DNA of 64,000 nucleotides from Nageia nagi (lineage: Eukaryota > Pinophyta), in contig JBITNC010000002.1 in NCBI GenBank assembly GCA_050084985.1, positions 21,452,001 to 21,516,000 on the forward strand, given 5' to 3'. The notes beneath the pieces are model-generated. The model saw only the letters and a list, made by a program, of their open reading frames with translations, made no database searches and was not told where the DNA came from. Below are positions 12,901-24,244 of this stretch, piece after piece (the first letter of the stretch is position 1; each line of letters starts with the position of its first letter). The translations under genes and the position numbers were made by a program.

Positions 12901-13946
12901 AGGAACCAAAAGCACATCTAGGATGCGACCACCATCAACTGGAACGTCCCCTTTTCCTTTCACAGAGATGTGAGAGGAATCACCAACCTCAATGCTAGAA
13001 GTAGAAGTAGAACAAAGAGATGGAAAAGACTCCGTGCATGGAGTCATGTGATGAGAGGCACCTGAATCCATAACCCATCTATCTGAAATCGAATGTCCTT
13101 TCTTACGAACATTCAAAGCCTTGCCCGATACATGAGAAGATTTTTGCTTCCTTTTCTCATCTTTCATCCTTTTATAACACTTTTCAAATACATGACCAAG
13201 CTTCCCACAATAGGAACAAGTAGGCTTCTCTTTGTCTAGAGTGGATTTAGAATCAGGAGCTTTAGGAGCTGGCTGAGAAGTAGGAGTTTTAGGCTTAGGC
13301 TAGGGCTTACCCTTACCTTTAGATGCAGTCAATGCTTTAGATGAAGATGAAGATGTCTCAAGAGTTGAAAGTTTAGACTCTTCCCTTGTGAGACGCTCAC
13401 AAAACTCTTCCAACTTAGGCATTGTGAATTTATCACCCATAGCATCTTTTGTAGAGAGGAATGTAGAAGCAAATACATGAAATGGACCCTTCAATTTTGA
13501 TAAAATCAAATAGATGCATTCATCCTCTTTCTTCTTTTTACCAGCACCCAGCAATTGTATGTACAATTCTTTGAATTTAGTGAGATAATCAACCATGGTG
13601 GGAAAATCATCAGGAGACAAAGCAGTAAGTTGAGCATCAATTTGTATAGCCCTCATAGTGTCAACTTTACCAAACAAGGATTCCAATTTATCCATGCATC
13701 ATGTGGTGTGGTAATATTATCAAGATGAAACCACAAACTCTCACTAACATTTGCTTTAATCAACCCAAATGCTTCACCAATTGCCTTTGTAAATGACCAA
13801 GTTTCATAATCAGATTTGAATGTGAACTTTTGTTCCTTAATGAGTGTGTTTAATCCCCTTTGTGCCAATATTGTCAACATCAGTGGCTTCCAAATGTGAT
13901 AGTTATGAGGTGTGAGAGGTTCAATTTTAAATGAAGAATGCTCCAT
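9983..13946 (-). pseudogene. Element B copia gag-pol, nearly intact but disabled
   Basis: Polyprotein of about 1,320 codons starting at ATG 13946 (MEHSSFKIEPLTPHNYHIW) and ending at 9983. Gag is followed by a CCHC knuckle with CSYCGKLGHVFEKCYK (about 13175-13226), protease VMDSGASHHMT, integrase with FIDDFSRRTWVYFLK and NGVAERKN, RT with VLYVDDLLLTS, and RNase H with DSDWAGSSDDRCS. Breaks: a one-base deletion in a G-run near 13694, TAG at 13300-13302, a frameshift at the G8 run (12847-12854), TAG at 12635-12637, TAG at 12203-12205 (inside TPxQNG) and TGA at 10274-10276. The four stops fit C-to-T changes in CAG or CGA codons. The 1,896-nt stretch covering late integrase to RNase H is open. Confidence 0.94.
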
Positions 13947-14985
13947 CTCAAAAACCAACAAGGAACCAAGGAACCAAGCGACAAGAGGTGCAAAAATCAG
14001 CACCCAACACAAGAAGACCCCACCCAAATTTTATTCACTTTCAAATGACCCCCTCAAGAAACTTGCCGTCAAGGCTTACAATGTTACTAGTTTGGAAGAT
14101 CTTGTCTCTGGCTTTACAATGCAAAAAACGGCACCTCAATCGGAGTCTGTTTGCTCAAGTTATAGAATTAAATGTGATTGCCCTCCAAATTTAATTCAAT
14201 GGACCCATTAAAACTATAGAAAAAAAATTTATTTTTCTAATTTAAAAAAAAATAGAAAATAAACTATTTTTTTAATTTTTTTTTTGGAACTATAGGGAAG
14301 CGGCTAAAAAAAATCAACCTGCACACAAAACCAACCAACCGCGTGGTGGAGAAAACGGAGTGGACGTGCGCAATTAAAAAATGAGGCCGTGCGTGAGGGA
14401 TGGAGAGGCGACGCACAGGAGATTTTAAGCTACGATGAGAGACCAGAGACCAGATCCAAACCACCAAAATGATGCATACAGAGATGCAGAGATCGTGAGG
14501 TCGTGAGGGAAAACTTAGAAAGGTGCAAGGAGGAACAGATAGCTGCTAGAAAATAAAACGACGCCCACAGATGGCTGCAGAGCCACGAAACAGAAGATGC
14601 CCGCAGAACGAAGGAAGAAAAATGCCTCAGAAACGTCTGTTGCTGTTGAAAGAGAAAAAACACGAGGTCTGAGTATGCCCACGTGAGGAAACAAAGATCC
14701 GTGGAAGATGAAAGCAGCCAACAAAGCTGCAAGCCCGAGCCACAAACGTTGCAAAGCCACGAGGAGGATTGAGGACGCGTCTACAGGAGAAGCGTTGCTT
14801 GCGTGGTGGTATTAGACAGAGGCTCGCATGAAGGAGACGCCCATGGAGTCTAGAGGAAAACGCCGGAACAAGAGCCACAGCCACACCACACCAGTCCACC
14901 TCACGTAAAGCCAAGTGCAAGCCAACGAAAGAACCAGATTTGAGAACACTTCACAAAAGTCTGAATGTCTGCAAGAATCCAACCA
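13947..14985 (-). other. Leader of element B
   Basis: About 1 kb between PBS and gag. The PBS-proximal 600 bp (14330-14985) is rich in G+C and CG dinucleotides compared with the surroundings. The small open frames on both strands overlap and look like chance, so I call no gene. Confidence 0.6.
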
Positions 14986-14997
14986 GCTCTGGTACCA
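14986..14997 (-). other. Primer binding site of element B
   Basis: On the minus strand TGGTACCAGAGC directly abuts the 5' LTR. It is one base different from the canonical initiator tRNA-Met PBS. Confidence 0.85.
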
Positions 14998-15280
14998 TGT
15001 GAAGAATTGCAGGGAGAGCAATTCAACCCAGAAAACAAGGAGATGCAAGACACCACAAAAACCAGAAGAGAAGCTGAAATCCTCAAAGTGATTCGTTACA
15101 AATTTGAGAATTAAGCTCAGAATAAATAGAGCAAAATACAAACTAATTTACAACAGCATGCTAACCATGCAAGAGCAAAATGCACAAGTAGACAAATATG
15201 TGGTTATACGTAACAGCCCAGCTAGAATAATAAAAACTAAGGAAAAACTAATTTACCCTAGTGAACTTAATATTCTAACA
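14998..15280 (-). repeat. 5' LTR of element B
   Basis: 283 bp, identical to 9515-9797 except for one CG-to-CA transition. Confidence 0.96.
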
Positions 15281-17343
15281 AGATCTATAATTTATATGTA
15301 GAAAATTATAAACATATTTCCCCTTTTTTACTTAAAAAAAATCCTTTCAATAAAAGCTTAGAATAGAAAGCTAAATTGCCATCATTGCACTTTGCAATTT
15401 CAATGCTAATTACCAAAAAAAATCACCTAAGTAATATGGTAGGTATTTTGAATTTTGCACAAACTTCCTAAAAAAAACATTTACCATCAAAATATTTTTA
15501 TCATAGAGATAAAAAATTCAATCTCAAAAAGAAAAGTACTACCTTAGCTTTCACACTAAATAAAACTAAATGCTAAGGAAAGATTTGTCAACTTTTAGCA
15601 CAAAAATAAAATTAAATGTCAAGAAAATATTTTAATTTTATAAATTCCTCTAAAACATGTAAGAGGAAATGATAGTAAAAAAATTAAAGCTCAGCTTGAC
15701 CAATTTCGTTTCTCCAAAAAAATATTTTTTAAAAACAAATTAGAGTACTTTCATCAAAAATAGGAAGCAAGGCATTAACTCTTCCTGTAACAAAATTGAA
15801 TAAACCTCAAGTGCAATAAATAAAAAAATAACTTGCACTCCACGAAATGCACTCCACAAAAATTAATACTAAAAAAAAAAGTTCTCTTCCTCCTAGAAAG
15901 GATGCAATTAATCTCATCTACTTCTCTGCTGGAAATGAATATGGAGAGTACTATTCATGGAGATTTGCACTCCACGAAATGTAAGAGAAGTATCCAAAAA
16001 GAATGAACTTGCTATAGGATGAGCGCAGTGGAGAGAAAGAAAAAAAATTGAAGGGAGGAGGCTGACGAAGAAGAGAGTCGTGAGGCAGGCGAAAGGGGAA
16101 GTTGAGGAGAGTTCATGTCTCTCAATTCGTGTCTCTCAGTTAATGAAGGTCGCAGAGGGTGGGATCTGTGGCACAATGGAAGCGTGACTGGCCCCAGATG
16201 AGAACGTTGCAAGAAGCAGACGGCTCAGATTTCACCGCTTAGAGAAGATGAGGGTTCTATCTCCCCTAACAAACCCTTAATCTTCTGCATCTCCCTTTCC
16301 TACGAGCGCAGCAACTGGGGCTCTCTACTGCAAAACGCAAAAGGAATAAATGGAGGCTAGAAGCCTTGAAAGCGAGGGTTTGGGCTTGGAGTAAATTTGA
16401 GAAAGGTCACTCTACCGAGAGGCTATTCTCAGCTTAAAAAAAATGTTGCAAAGGCTGAGAAACAAAACTGTAACAAAAAAAAAGAGAGAAAAAAATGTCG
16501 CATGGGCAGAAGAAGAATGCGACAGTGATGAGGTTGTCAGAACATGAGCTTCATGTGTGTTTATGTGTGTTTATGGACAATGACTCTGTTTTATAGAAGA
16601 TAACTAAGAAGAAAATTTGCTGCCACACAATAGTAATCAATTAGAATGAATAAGGGAATCTCTTGTTATTCACCACGCTGTCAAAAACTATCAAACACAA
16701 ATTACATCAAACTCCCTCCATCAAAACCGATAAGCATATTTGCTATTGAATTGTTTTTTTTTTGTGGGACAGTGTGGTATCAGAACTGCCAATATTCTAG
16801 AGCATTGCTATTGTGCAACAGTAAACTTGCTGTCATTTGTAGGATTTTTTTTTTTTAGATTTTAATTAAACCCAAATGGCCAAAAAAACATTCCTACCCT
16901 TGAATTTTAGCTTACTACAAGGTGTTGGAGACTACATGTATATATAAAAATATATATATATATATATATATATAATATAAATTTTTTACTTTGTATATAC
17001 ACAATACAATAGTTTTGTAAAAAATTTTATAGAAAAAAAATAGAAACTATATATGTAGTAGCACATTAAAAATATTATTATGTTAATTATTAAGTAATTT
17101 AAAAAAAAATGCAATTAACATAGAAGGGTTAATGTATAAGAATTGTACATTATTATATTAAGAAAATTTCCTCAAGAAAGGATTGTAACTAACACAAGAA
17201 ATAATATTAGTATTATGTAGTAATCCAAGAAGGAAAGGAGAAAAGGTTATACCTTTGAAGATCTTTTACCTCACAATGAAGAGTAGGTTTAAGACCGCCA
17301 AGCTAAATACCTTCAAGATGTTGAAGAAGAGCTTTCACACCAA
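15281..17343 (-). other. Leader of element A between PBS and the element B insertion
   Basis: Untranslated leader, no intact ORF. It contains a G+C-richer segment (about 15990-16540) with no recognisable counterpart in the other elements, several A-runs, and a (TA)n tract at 16939-16980. Confidence 0.6.
16939..16980. repeat. (TA)n microsatellite
   Basis: Run of TA dinucleotides interrupted by short A-runs, inside the leader of element A. Confidence 0.9.
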
Positions 17344-17357
17344 GCTCTAATACCAAA
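17344..17357 (-). other. Primer binding site of element A
   Basis: On the minus strand TTTGGTATTAGAGC directly follows the 5' LTR. It matches the plant copia PBS (TGGTATCAGAGC, complementary to the 3' part of initiator tRNA-Met) with one change. Confidence 0.85.
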
Positions 17358-17857
17358 TGAAGGATTTGCAATATAACTAAAACAATCCTAAACTACCAAG
17401 ATCACATGGAAACTCACTCTAACATAAGAAACTCAAACATAAACAATCTCACAAAGTAACTCAAGAAGTAAAGTGGTTTCTCCAACTAGGAGTACATCCA
17501 CTAACTAGATCTTACTTCATTCACAAAGACAACTCTCTTACAATTCTCCTAACTTCATCTCCTAATCACTATCCTAGAGCATAACTTTACTTCACTAATT
17601 GGTATATGATCCAATGAGGAAGCCTTCTATTTATAAGCCAAAATCCCTCTTTGGATCACCCTTTTACCCAATGTACAAAAGCATGACATGCACATCCGTT
17701 TACCCAAAGGGCATGCTCATTACATGGAGTGTAGGACAAGTTACATTATCATATTCACTTAAATACTTAAGGTATCAAATGATACCCTTAAGTATTAGTG
17801 AATTTACATAGAAGATTATTACATAACCTTTACAATAATGCATTATACATTCCAACA
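17358..17857 (-). repeat. 5' LTR of element A, with TATA box
   Basis: 500-bp LTR, TG...CA, about 96% identical to 3359-3856. A TATA box on the minus strand at 17635-17628 marks the likely U3 promoter; the inverted repeat is at 17754-17802. The length difference comes from a 2-bp indel. Confidence 0.95.
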
Positions 17858-18588
17858 AGGAGAAAGATTGATAATCTTAAAAAAAAAAGCGGCATGCATC
17901 TTGCTAACTTTGATACTAATATTGGCCTCATTGGTATTGTTACATAGATTTCCATTCACAGGGAATGAACAATGACAATCTTCAAAGGGTTCAAGACATA
18001 GGTTAGAGATGTTATAGTTAGAGGTAAAATAGCAGTTTCATGCACTAAATTATTTATATGTAAGAACCAAACGTTAATTTGTAAGAAAAATAAGTATGAG
18101 AAATGCCCTGTTGTTATTGCTACATCTGGTTTGGTATTAGTTGTTTTGTTCCCTACAACTTTGATAAATGGAATATCAAATTAACTTTTCCGAAAAATGA
18201 CAATTCTCTAAAATTAGTAAATACTAATTCTCATTTGCTTGGTAAGAAACCTCTACATTCCTGATCCCCTCTTTTCAAGAAGCCACCTCCTATTAGTTCA
18301 AATATGCATCTACCCCATGATGGTCCTAGCTATCAGGTACAGTGCATTTGGTCAAAATGGAAATTAGAAAACTCAGAAATTCTGCTTTTCCAAAAAGTAT
18401 GGTTCAGAAAAATTAGTACACTAACATATACATGTGCATGTATATGCGTGTATACACAGCTAAACGCACACACATATGTATATATATATGTAAGTAATTT
18501 TCTATACATAATATAAAAGGTAAAAAATTCCTATATTACATAAATGTTTTAACATTAACATTATTAAAATAATTATGTCCACCCATGT
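17858..18588. other. Intron 2 sequence right of element A
   Basis: AT-rich, with no gene or recognisable element. It starts with the target duplication AGGAG and an imperfect copy of the segment at 3250-3300. Confidence 0.4.
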
Positions 18589-18720
18589 TAGGGGAGTTGG
18601 GGAAGTAATGGTAACAGTCCATGAGAAGTCTAGGTTCAAATCTCCTTGTCCTTAGACGATAGAATATGTAAAAGGAGTTTCAATACCCTTCTCCGGAATT
18701 TAAAAGGGGGTTTACCTCAT
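18589..18720 (+). repeat. SINE-like (tRNA-derived) repeat
   Basis: Contains an A-box-like TAGGGGAGTTGG (18589-18600) and a B-box-like GGTTCAAATCT (18633-18643), with spacing close to a tRNA promoter. The head TTAGGGGAGTT recurs in the copy at 22945-23125. Confidence 0.45.
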
Positions 18721-19824
18721 GTTCTAGTGGTATTACAATGTTACATTTGAAGGTGTAGTCTTTGAATGATGTGATCAGCAAGCATCCAAGATGAATGTAG
18801 TGTTGTTTGTAGTGTTCACACTTTCCATTTGTGCATGATTTTTAAATGTCAACCTAAGTCCAAAAGGAAGAGGTTTCTGTGGTTTGGCACAAAACTAGCA
18901 TTTCTTATAGGTGTGGCATCTTGGATAAAAGAAGTTAAAGAAAAGTGTAATCAATAGATACCATTAGCATAAAGGCAGTGCTCAGTGCAGAGGTAGAGCA
19001 AGAGCAATGGAATTGTCAACAACAAACTGTCAAAGATGGTTATATTCCTTCTCTCCAGTCTGCATATCATTGCTTTTCAACTTGCAATGTTTGTTGAGTG
19101 CAAAAAAGGAGCATTAATAGTTTTCATTTATCTCTCTATTGTTGTTGATGCGCATTTCCGACTTACAATATATTATATGATCTGTGATGATGATAGGGTT
19201 GTAACAAGTACAAGGAGAGCACATGCTGTGTGTATGATTCGAACATGGCAAGCGAATATGGAGCCTAGGACTCAAATTAGGAACAAATGTTGAACTTTTG
19301 TTTTTAAAATTCAAATGAACAGAGCAAAAAATAGGTAAACTATCATCATGATATTGTTCCTGTCATGGTTACAAATCAAGTTGATCCATCTTCTAAGCAT
19401 CTTCAAGGTTTTATACAGTTGTTAAGGTTTCTATTGCTATTTCTTACTTCAGAAGATTGAGACAATTAGTGCTCTTGATGATGCTACAATTGACAGCTTT
19501 GACCTCTTCAAATATTCAAGGCCCTGATATCAAGTCAATCATATTGATGTACAAGTTGTTCACCTTGAATATAACTTTATTTCAGTCCATTTCCTTTAGT
19601 TCTATTGCACAAACATTGATTCCCAAATCCTATGCATCTGGTTTTTCTAAAAAATAAGTTTCCTTGTTTTTCCATACAAAGAACTCTAGAATCCATCAAG
19701 ATATGCAATAGTTCTAGAGGAAAATGATTGAAGGAGTTAGCATTGAAAAGATAATAAATATGACAAAAGTTGCAAAATTGCAAAAACTATGTCCTTGAGC
19801 TGAAAAGAGGGTAAGAAGACTTAC

Positions 19825-19924
19825 TGACATCCATCTACACCTTAATGCAACATCCCGTACCGTTTTCTCAGGAAGAAGTGTAGCAATTTTAATATATTTT
19901 AAAATACTTGATTCGTTTGCAAAT
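19825..19924 (-). CDS. DUF3755 / Myb-like protein, coding exon 2
   Basis: Second coding exon of the same gene, 100 nt. It is flanked by an acceptor (GCTCAG) at its high-coordinate end and a donor (GTAAGTC) at its low end. It encodes FANESSILKYIKIATLLPEK followed by TVRDVALRCRWMS, the most conserved part of the DUF3755 Myb-like domain (family consensus close to YIKIAATLPDKTVRDVALRCRWM). Exons 1 and 2 together give 109 complete codons, so exon 3 must start in phase 0, which it does. The exon is separated from exon 1 by 3.8 kb and from exon 3 by 19.45 kb. Confidence 0.9.
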
Positions 19925-22900
19925 CTGAGCAAGGAACCAAAGATAATTTTAATGCCCATCCCCCACTATTGAATTGTAAAGAATAAATTGGAAAAAGTAC
20001 ATTTATACAACATCTAACCACTTTGCTGTTAGTGATACAAAGCATATTTTCAATATTTAAAAAAAATCAACAAATAGCAATATTTTAACCCAGCAGTGTT
20101 TAGTCAAACAACTGGAATCCCCGATAAATAATAGTTATTGCAAAAGAAACTATCATCTTTGATTGAAAACCACATAGTAACTGCAACAAATGTATTACCT
20201 CAAAACACATGTTAAACCAAGGTCCAACAAATGTGTTGTTAATATAAGGGACTATCAATTAAGGTCCAACAACAACATTCAATGAGTTCTATTAGGGAAA
20301 CTAAGAAACTGCCAAAAATGTCTTATAGCTCTTGTAAATAGAAAAACTGTATTGGTAGCTATGTAAAAGCAACAACAAAGTATCCCACCTCAACAGAATG
20401 AAGAAAAATCTATGTTGGTGCAAAGAAAATTCTATCCATAAAATACAGTTATTTCATGGTTGCTCTGTATTGTTACATTTTTTAAGTTTTCCTTACAATC
20501 CATTTTTTCAGCTATTTTGAATTGCCTAACAAAACAAAACAATGTTGGGTAAAATCAAGGATTGATTCTCAGCAATTTCCAGAGTTGACCAGATTTCTGA
20601 ACCAAAGATGAGAAAAACTAGAAATATATGGGACATGTCCAGATTTCTCAGAACAGAGAAGCTATTCAAATAAATATCAAATTCTCAAACAAAAAACTTT
20701 TTAAAGATGTGATATGACAGAGTTCAAAATAAGAAATAAGTAATAAATGGGCTTAGCAAACTTCATACTTAATGAATTGATTCACATCATTATGATAGAT
20801 TCCACATTCATAAATATCTCCATTTTATTAGGTATATCATGCTTTCTACAATATGTGACCTTGTTCAGGAAGTTTCCTAGAATTACGTGAGTTAGAATTT
20901 TGATCATTGACATTTTTGGGCATACCTTGATCCATCAGAACGATGTTGAGAAAATTGTTGACCCCAAGGACTTAATAAGTATATGACTCCACAGGCCAAA
21001 AAAGTGAGATTTGACTCCGTACTTCGAAAACTATGATTGAAGATATAACTATACATCAACTATATAAAAAGAATTTCAAACTGACACGGTTAGTTTCGAT
21101 GTTTATTTTATAATTAGTTTGAAACTGGCCAATACTAAATAGAAAGTTGACCCTATTTGTTTTCCTCACAATCAAGTCAAAAGCAGGACTATTCAGCCAC
21201 TTAGAAAAAGTATTGTAACTGTGATTGAGTAAAGAGTCTTAAAAAATCATTGCGCAAGAGGCTGAAAGGACTTCTGCCTCTGGAGTCATTTCAGTTAATA
21301 GAAGCTGCATCCTAGATAATTGTCACATAAAATTTGACAAAATTGAAACAAGAGAAGACATTGTAACAAAAAAACAGCATTCCTCCTAATCTATTTTTGT
21401 GAAAGCCAATAAATGAAGCTTCGATGGAACAGATTGGGTAGATTCCAGTCAAAGAATGGTAACAAGCAGATCATAAGACAGTCATAGAGACCAGATCAGA
21501 TGTTGACTTCGTCTAGATTATATGAACCCCTCTCAGAGTGAATGAAAGTTTAAATCAGAAAGAGAGTGGGATTGAGAATGATTGGATTAACCCCTTGCCT
21601 AGTACCAATGACAAGAATATTTCAATTGTTGTAGACAAGTCTATTGTTATCCTTACAAAGTCGTGATAATGATGATAGCATCCATTTCTCTAATTTGTGT
21701 ATCATTGATACACATTTGGTATAAGGCAATATTGTAGAAAAGAATACAGGTCCAGTTGATTATGAGGATAGGAATGTTAGCGATAATACTGTGAAGAACA
21801 GCTGTACATCTAGTAATAAAGCAGTTATACTTGAAAACAATGGTGAGTCAACTAGTCTTTTAAAACAATTTTATTTCAATGTGTCCAGGTATGTCGTTGC
21901 AACATTGTTACTTCATGACTGTATTAGTATCCATTTCCAAGGCATAACGGTCAGTGATACGATGTTTTCCTTCCCCATAAAAATTTTGGAAGTGGTAAAT
22001 ATTTTTTCTTTCATCATACAAATATGATTGTTGTAAAATGCCAACTGAACTCAGCAAACATTAGAATTGAGATATAAAGGTGTTGAGTTTGAAGATCATT
22101 GACATATTGGAAATTTATTACTTGGAAAGGACGTTGGTTCCATTGCCTCAGATAAAAAGTTACATTCTTCAGATTCTTGAGTTGAAATTACAAAGTTGTA
22201 TCCCTCTACAAAAGGTGTTGCTAATGTAAAAAGCTATAATGGTGGTCACAACTTGTTCATGATCTTTCTTGCCTTGCAGTAAGGGAATAGTCAATAACAT
22301 TGAATATCATAATGCCCTCCAAATTCAGACAAGGACATAGTTGATGCTACTGAATAGCATAATCTTCTTTGGATTCCTTTGCCAGCCATTGTTTAAAAGA
22401 AGAGCCTGAAGATGTATCTGAGATACAAATGTGTACAAAAAAATGATTTTATAGATAAGACAGAAACCCAAAACTATTGTTTTGTCAGTGTCGAGTTGTT
22501 GATGGCATTTTGTCTACATGATTCTGGTAACTGTTGACTTTTAGTGATTGAGACTTCTATAAACACTTTAAATGGGAATGAATTTTGTTACTAAAAAGTA
22601 ATAGAAATGAGTCCTCTCATCAAGAAATAAGTTTTTTTCAAGTGATTTCTGGTTGTTATAAAGAACAGATAAATATGTCAATCATTTAATTTCAACAAAT
22701 ATCAATAATGTTTGTTTGTTCATATATTTTGCCATAACTCTCCAAAAATGACTTTTATTTTAGGAAGCATATAATTGAAGTGTTTCTCATATTCTCTGCT
22801 CTGCACAATTGCTTCACAATAACCTATAACTGTTTATGATATCCTTATGTAAGGTTTCCATTATATACCAATAAATTTATACAGTTTATATTTTCTTTTA

Positions 22901-23737
22901 TGACAGCCACCTTGTTTATTAACAGGAAAATTCAATCTTTAGCTTCAGAAGCACGGACAGGTATCCTTTCTGTCAAATTCAACCAGGTCTTGCACCTAAC
23001 CTGACCATACTTGCAGTAATTTTACACAATTCTATGTGGTACCAACACCAAAGGACAGAAGGATTGGAACCTAAGACTTCTGAGTTTTAACCTACCTCCT
23101 TATCCTTAACTCCCCTAAAGTAGATTCACTTATACAGTTTATATTATCCTAGTTAAAGCCCTACAGGAGAATCTTAATTTGATATATGTTTTGTCCTATC
23201 TATGTACAGATAAAAGATTTTCCCTTATTCAATTCTGTATTACAAAGAGAATAATTGTGTTTGAGTCAACCTGTTTTTTTGCCCTGTTGCAATTATTGTC
23301 ACTATCATCTCCAAAATATTAAATAAAATAATATTTAAGTTTCTGTCCCTTATTTGCATATATTTTTGTGTCAAATTGAGCTTATCATCATTTTATATGT
23401 ATAAAAAAAAAAGATAAATATACATTCAAGTTTATTTCTAGTAGTTGTGCATACCTGAGGCCAATACTTATCATCTTTATGCACAATTGAAGCATGAAAT
23501 GAACCCAGAGTAAGCATATAGCAAACAATTGTGTATGAAAACTGCTTGTCAATCATACTTTCATGCAAAATATGCTCGTAAGTGAAATAAAAGGCTCCAA
23601 TCGTGAAAAAAGCAGACTTCCACACTCACTCGTGTAACAGTAAAACTATAGTGAAACTTTCCTAAATCAAAAAATTCCTAACACTCTTCAAATTCAGTAA
23701 CAGGAAATTCAAGAAATTTAGAATTCAGTATACATAC
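19925..23737 (-). other. Intron 1 of the DUF3755 gene
   Basis: 3,813 nt, AT-rich, between the exon 1 donor GTATGT and the exon 2 acceptor GCTCAG. It contains a SINE-like repeat near 22945-23125. Around 21480-22030 the plus strand has short coding-like stretches broken by stops, which I could not assign. No other gene is seen. Confidence 0.8.
22945..23125 (-). repeat. SINE-like (tRNA-derived) repeat
   Basis: On the minus strand TTTAGGGGAGTTAAGG is followed by the B-box-like GGTTCCAATCC and then a tail containing GGTGCAAGACCTGG. It shares its head with 18589-18720 and its tail with 26035-26240. Confidence 0.45.
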
Positions 23738-23964
23738 TGTTGAAGCCCGTCTTCCAGTACCGACTGCTCTTCTGCCGACCACTCCACTGCGAGCCCAGGG
23801 TCATGCTTGAGATTCAAAGCCCCACTCCCACCCCCGTTGCCCGTTGCCATCTTCGAAGAAGAACCCGCCCCCACTCCTGCTATGTCAGCACTACTACTCT
23901 GGTTCACATTATGCCCACCGAAAGGAGACCCTTGGTGAAGCCCAGAGCCACAATTGGCTGCCAT
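23738..23964 (-). CDS. DUF3755 / Myb-like (SANT-type) protein, coding exon 1
   Basis: First coding exon of a plant nuclear gene read on the minus strand. It starts with ATG at 23964 and encodes a Gly/Ser/Asn-rich N-terminus, then the conserved segment LKHDPGLAVEWSAEEQSVLE that opens the Myb/SANT-like fold of the DUF3755 family (Arabidopsis At3g07565 type). The exon ends inside codon 76 at a good donor (CA then GTATGT). Its 227 nt leave two bases of a split codon, and exon 2 completes it as Gln and stays in frame. Members of this family are small, presumably nuclear proteins; their biochemical role is not established. No stop or frameshift is visible, so the gene looks functional. The family is recognised from motif memory, not from a search. 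Confidence 0.87.
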
Positions 23965-23965
23965 G

Positions 23966-24244
23966 CTATATCACACCCCTTCTCATAATAAAACGTAAAC
24001 TACACCAAACCCAATTGAACCAACTTCTTCCAGACCTCCAAAAGCAATAATTCAAGACCTCAAAATCACCAACAACATTGACTTAAAAGTCCAGCATCAC
24101 TACTTAATAACCACAGCCCATGTTTAGAAAAGCATTCCTCCCCAGCCTTAAAAAACCACTAAATCCTCCAACATCCGGGGGAACACAGGCAATCTCAGAA
24201 TTCTCAAAATCCAAACTACTCTCCTGAATTCAAGATATTCTTAC
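23966..24244 (-). other. Putative 5'UTR intron of the DUF3755 gene
   Basis: Predicted intron of 279 nt. The donor GTAAGAAT is at 24244 and the acceptor ATATAG at 23967-23966, one base before the ATG. The donor is strong; the acceptor is the best placed AG but is not unique, so its exact edge is uncertain. If it is not spliced, the sequence simply reads as 5'UTR. Confidence 0.5.

Larger units (their letters stand above)
9515..15280 (-). mobile_element. Ty1/copia element B, complete and very young, nested in A
   Basis: Minus-strand copia element with two 283-bp LTRs (9515-9797 and 14998-15280) that differ at one position only (G at about 9592 against A). Flanks are GGATC (9510-9514) and AGATC (15281-15285), a 5-bp target duplication with one change. 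PBS and PPT are in place. Leader sequence of element A continues on both sides. The G+C content and coding style differ from A, and the family is different. LTR identity of about 99.6% makes it the youngest insertion in the window. Confidence 0.96.
3359..17857 (-). mobile_element. Ty1/copia element A, complete, with nested element B
   Basis: Full LTR retrotransposon read on the minus strand. The 3' LTR is at 3359-3856 and the 5' LTR at 17358-17857, both TG...CA. It is flanked by a perfect 5-bp target duplication AGGAG (3354-3358 and 17858-17862). The PBS lies just inside the 5' LTR and a purine tract inside the 3' LTR. The two LTRs differ at about 20 of 498 positions by eye (about 4%), so the insertion is fairly old. 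Domain order gag-protease-integrase-RT-RNase H identifies copia. Element B is inserted in the roughly 3-kb leader between PBS and gag. The element lies in intron 2 of the DUF3755 gene, in sense orientation. Confidence 0.95.
375..19824 (-). other. Intron 2 of the DUF3755 gene, 19.45 kb, enlarged by retrotransposons
   Basis: Runs from the exon 2 donor GTAAGTC (19824) to the exon 3 acceptor CTGCAG (375). About 14.5 kb of it is copia element A with nested element B, both in the same orientation as the gene. Without them the intron would be about 5 kb. The non-element parts (375-3358 and 17858-19824) are AT-rich. They hold one degenerate coding-like stretch and one SINE-like repeat, and otherwise nothing I can identify. 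Confidence 0.8.

Noticed and set aside
14430-15141. Several 80-110-residue frames on the minus strand, Phe/Leu/Ser-rich
   Set aside because: They fall in the G+C-rich leader and 5' LTR of element B, overlap in several frames and look like chance.
16772-16785. GTGGTATCAGAACT, similar to a primer binding site on the plus strand
   Set aside because: No LTR lies next to it and it is inside the leader of element A in the opposite orientation; a coincidence.
19036-19314. Open frames of 66-85 residues on both strands
   Set aside because: They lie in intron 2, overlap antisense to each other, and have no recognisable motif or splice context.
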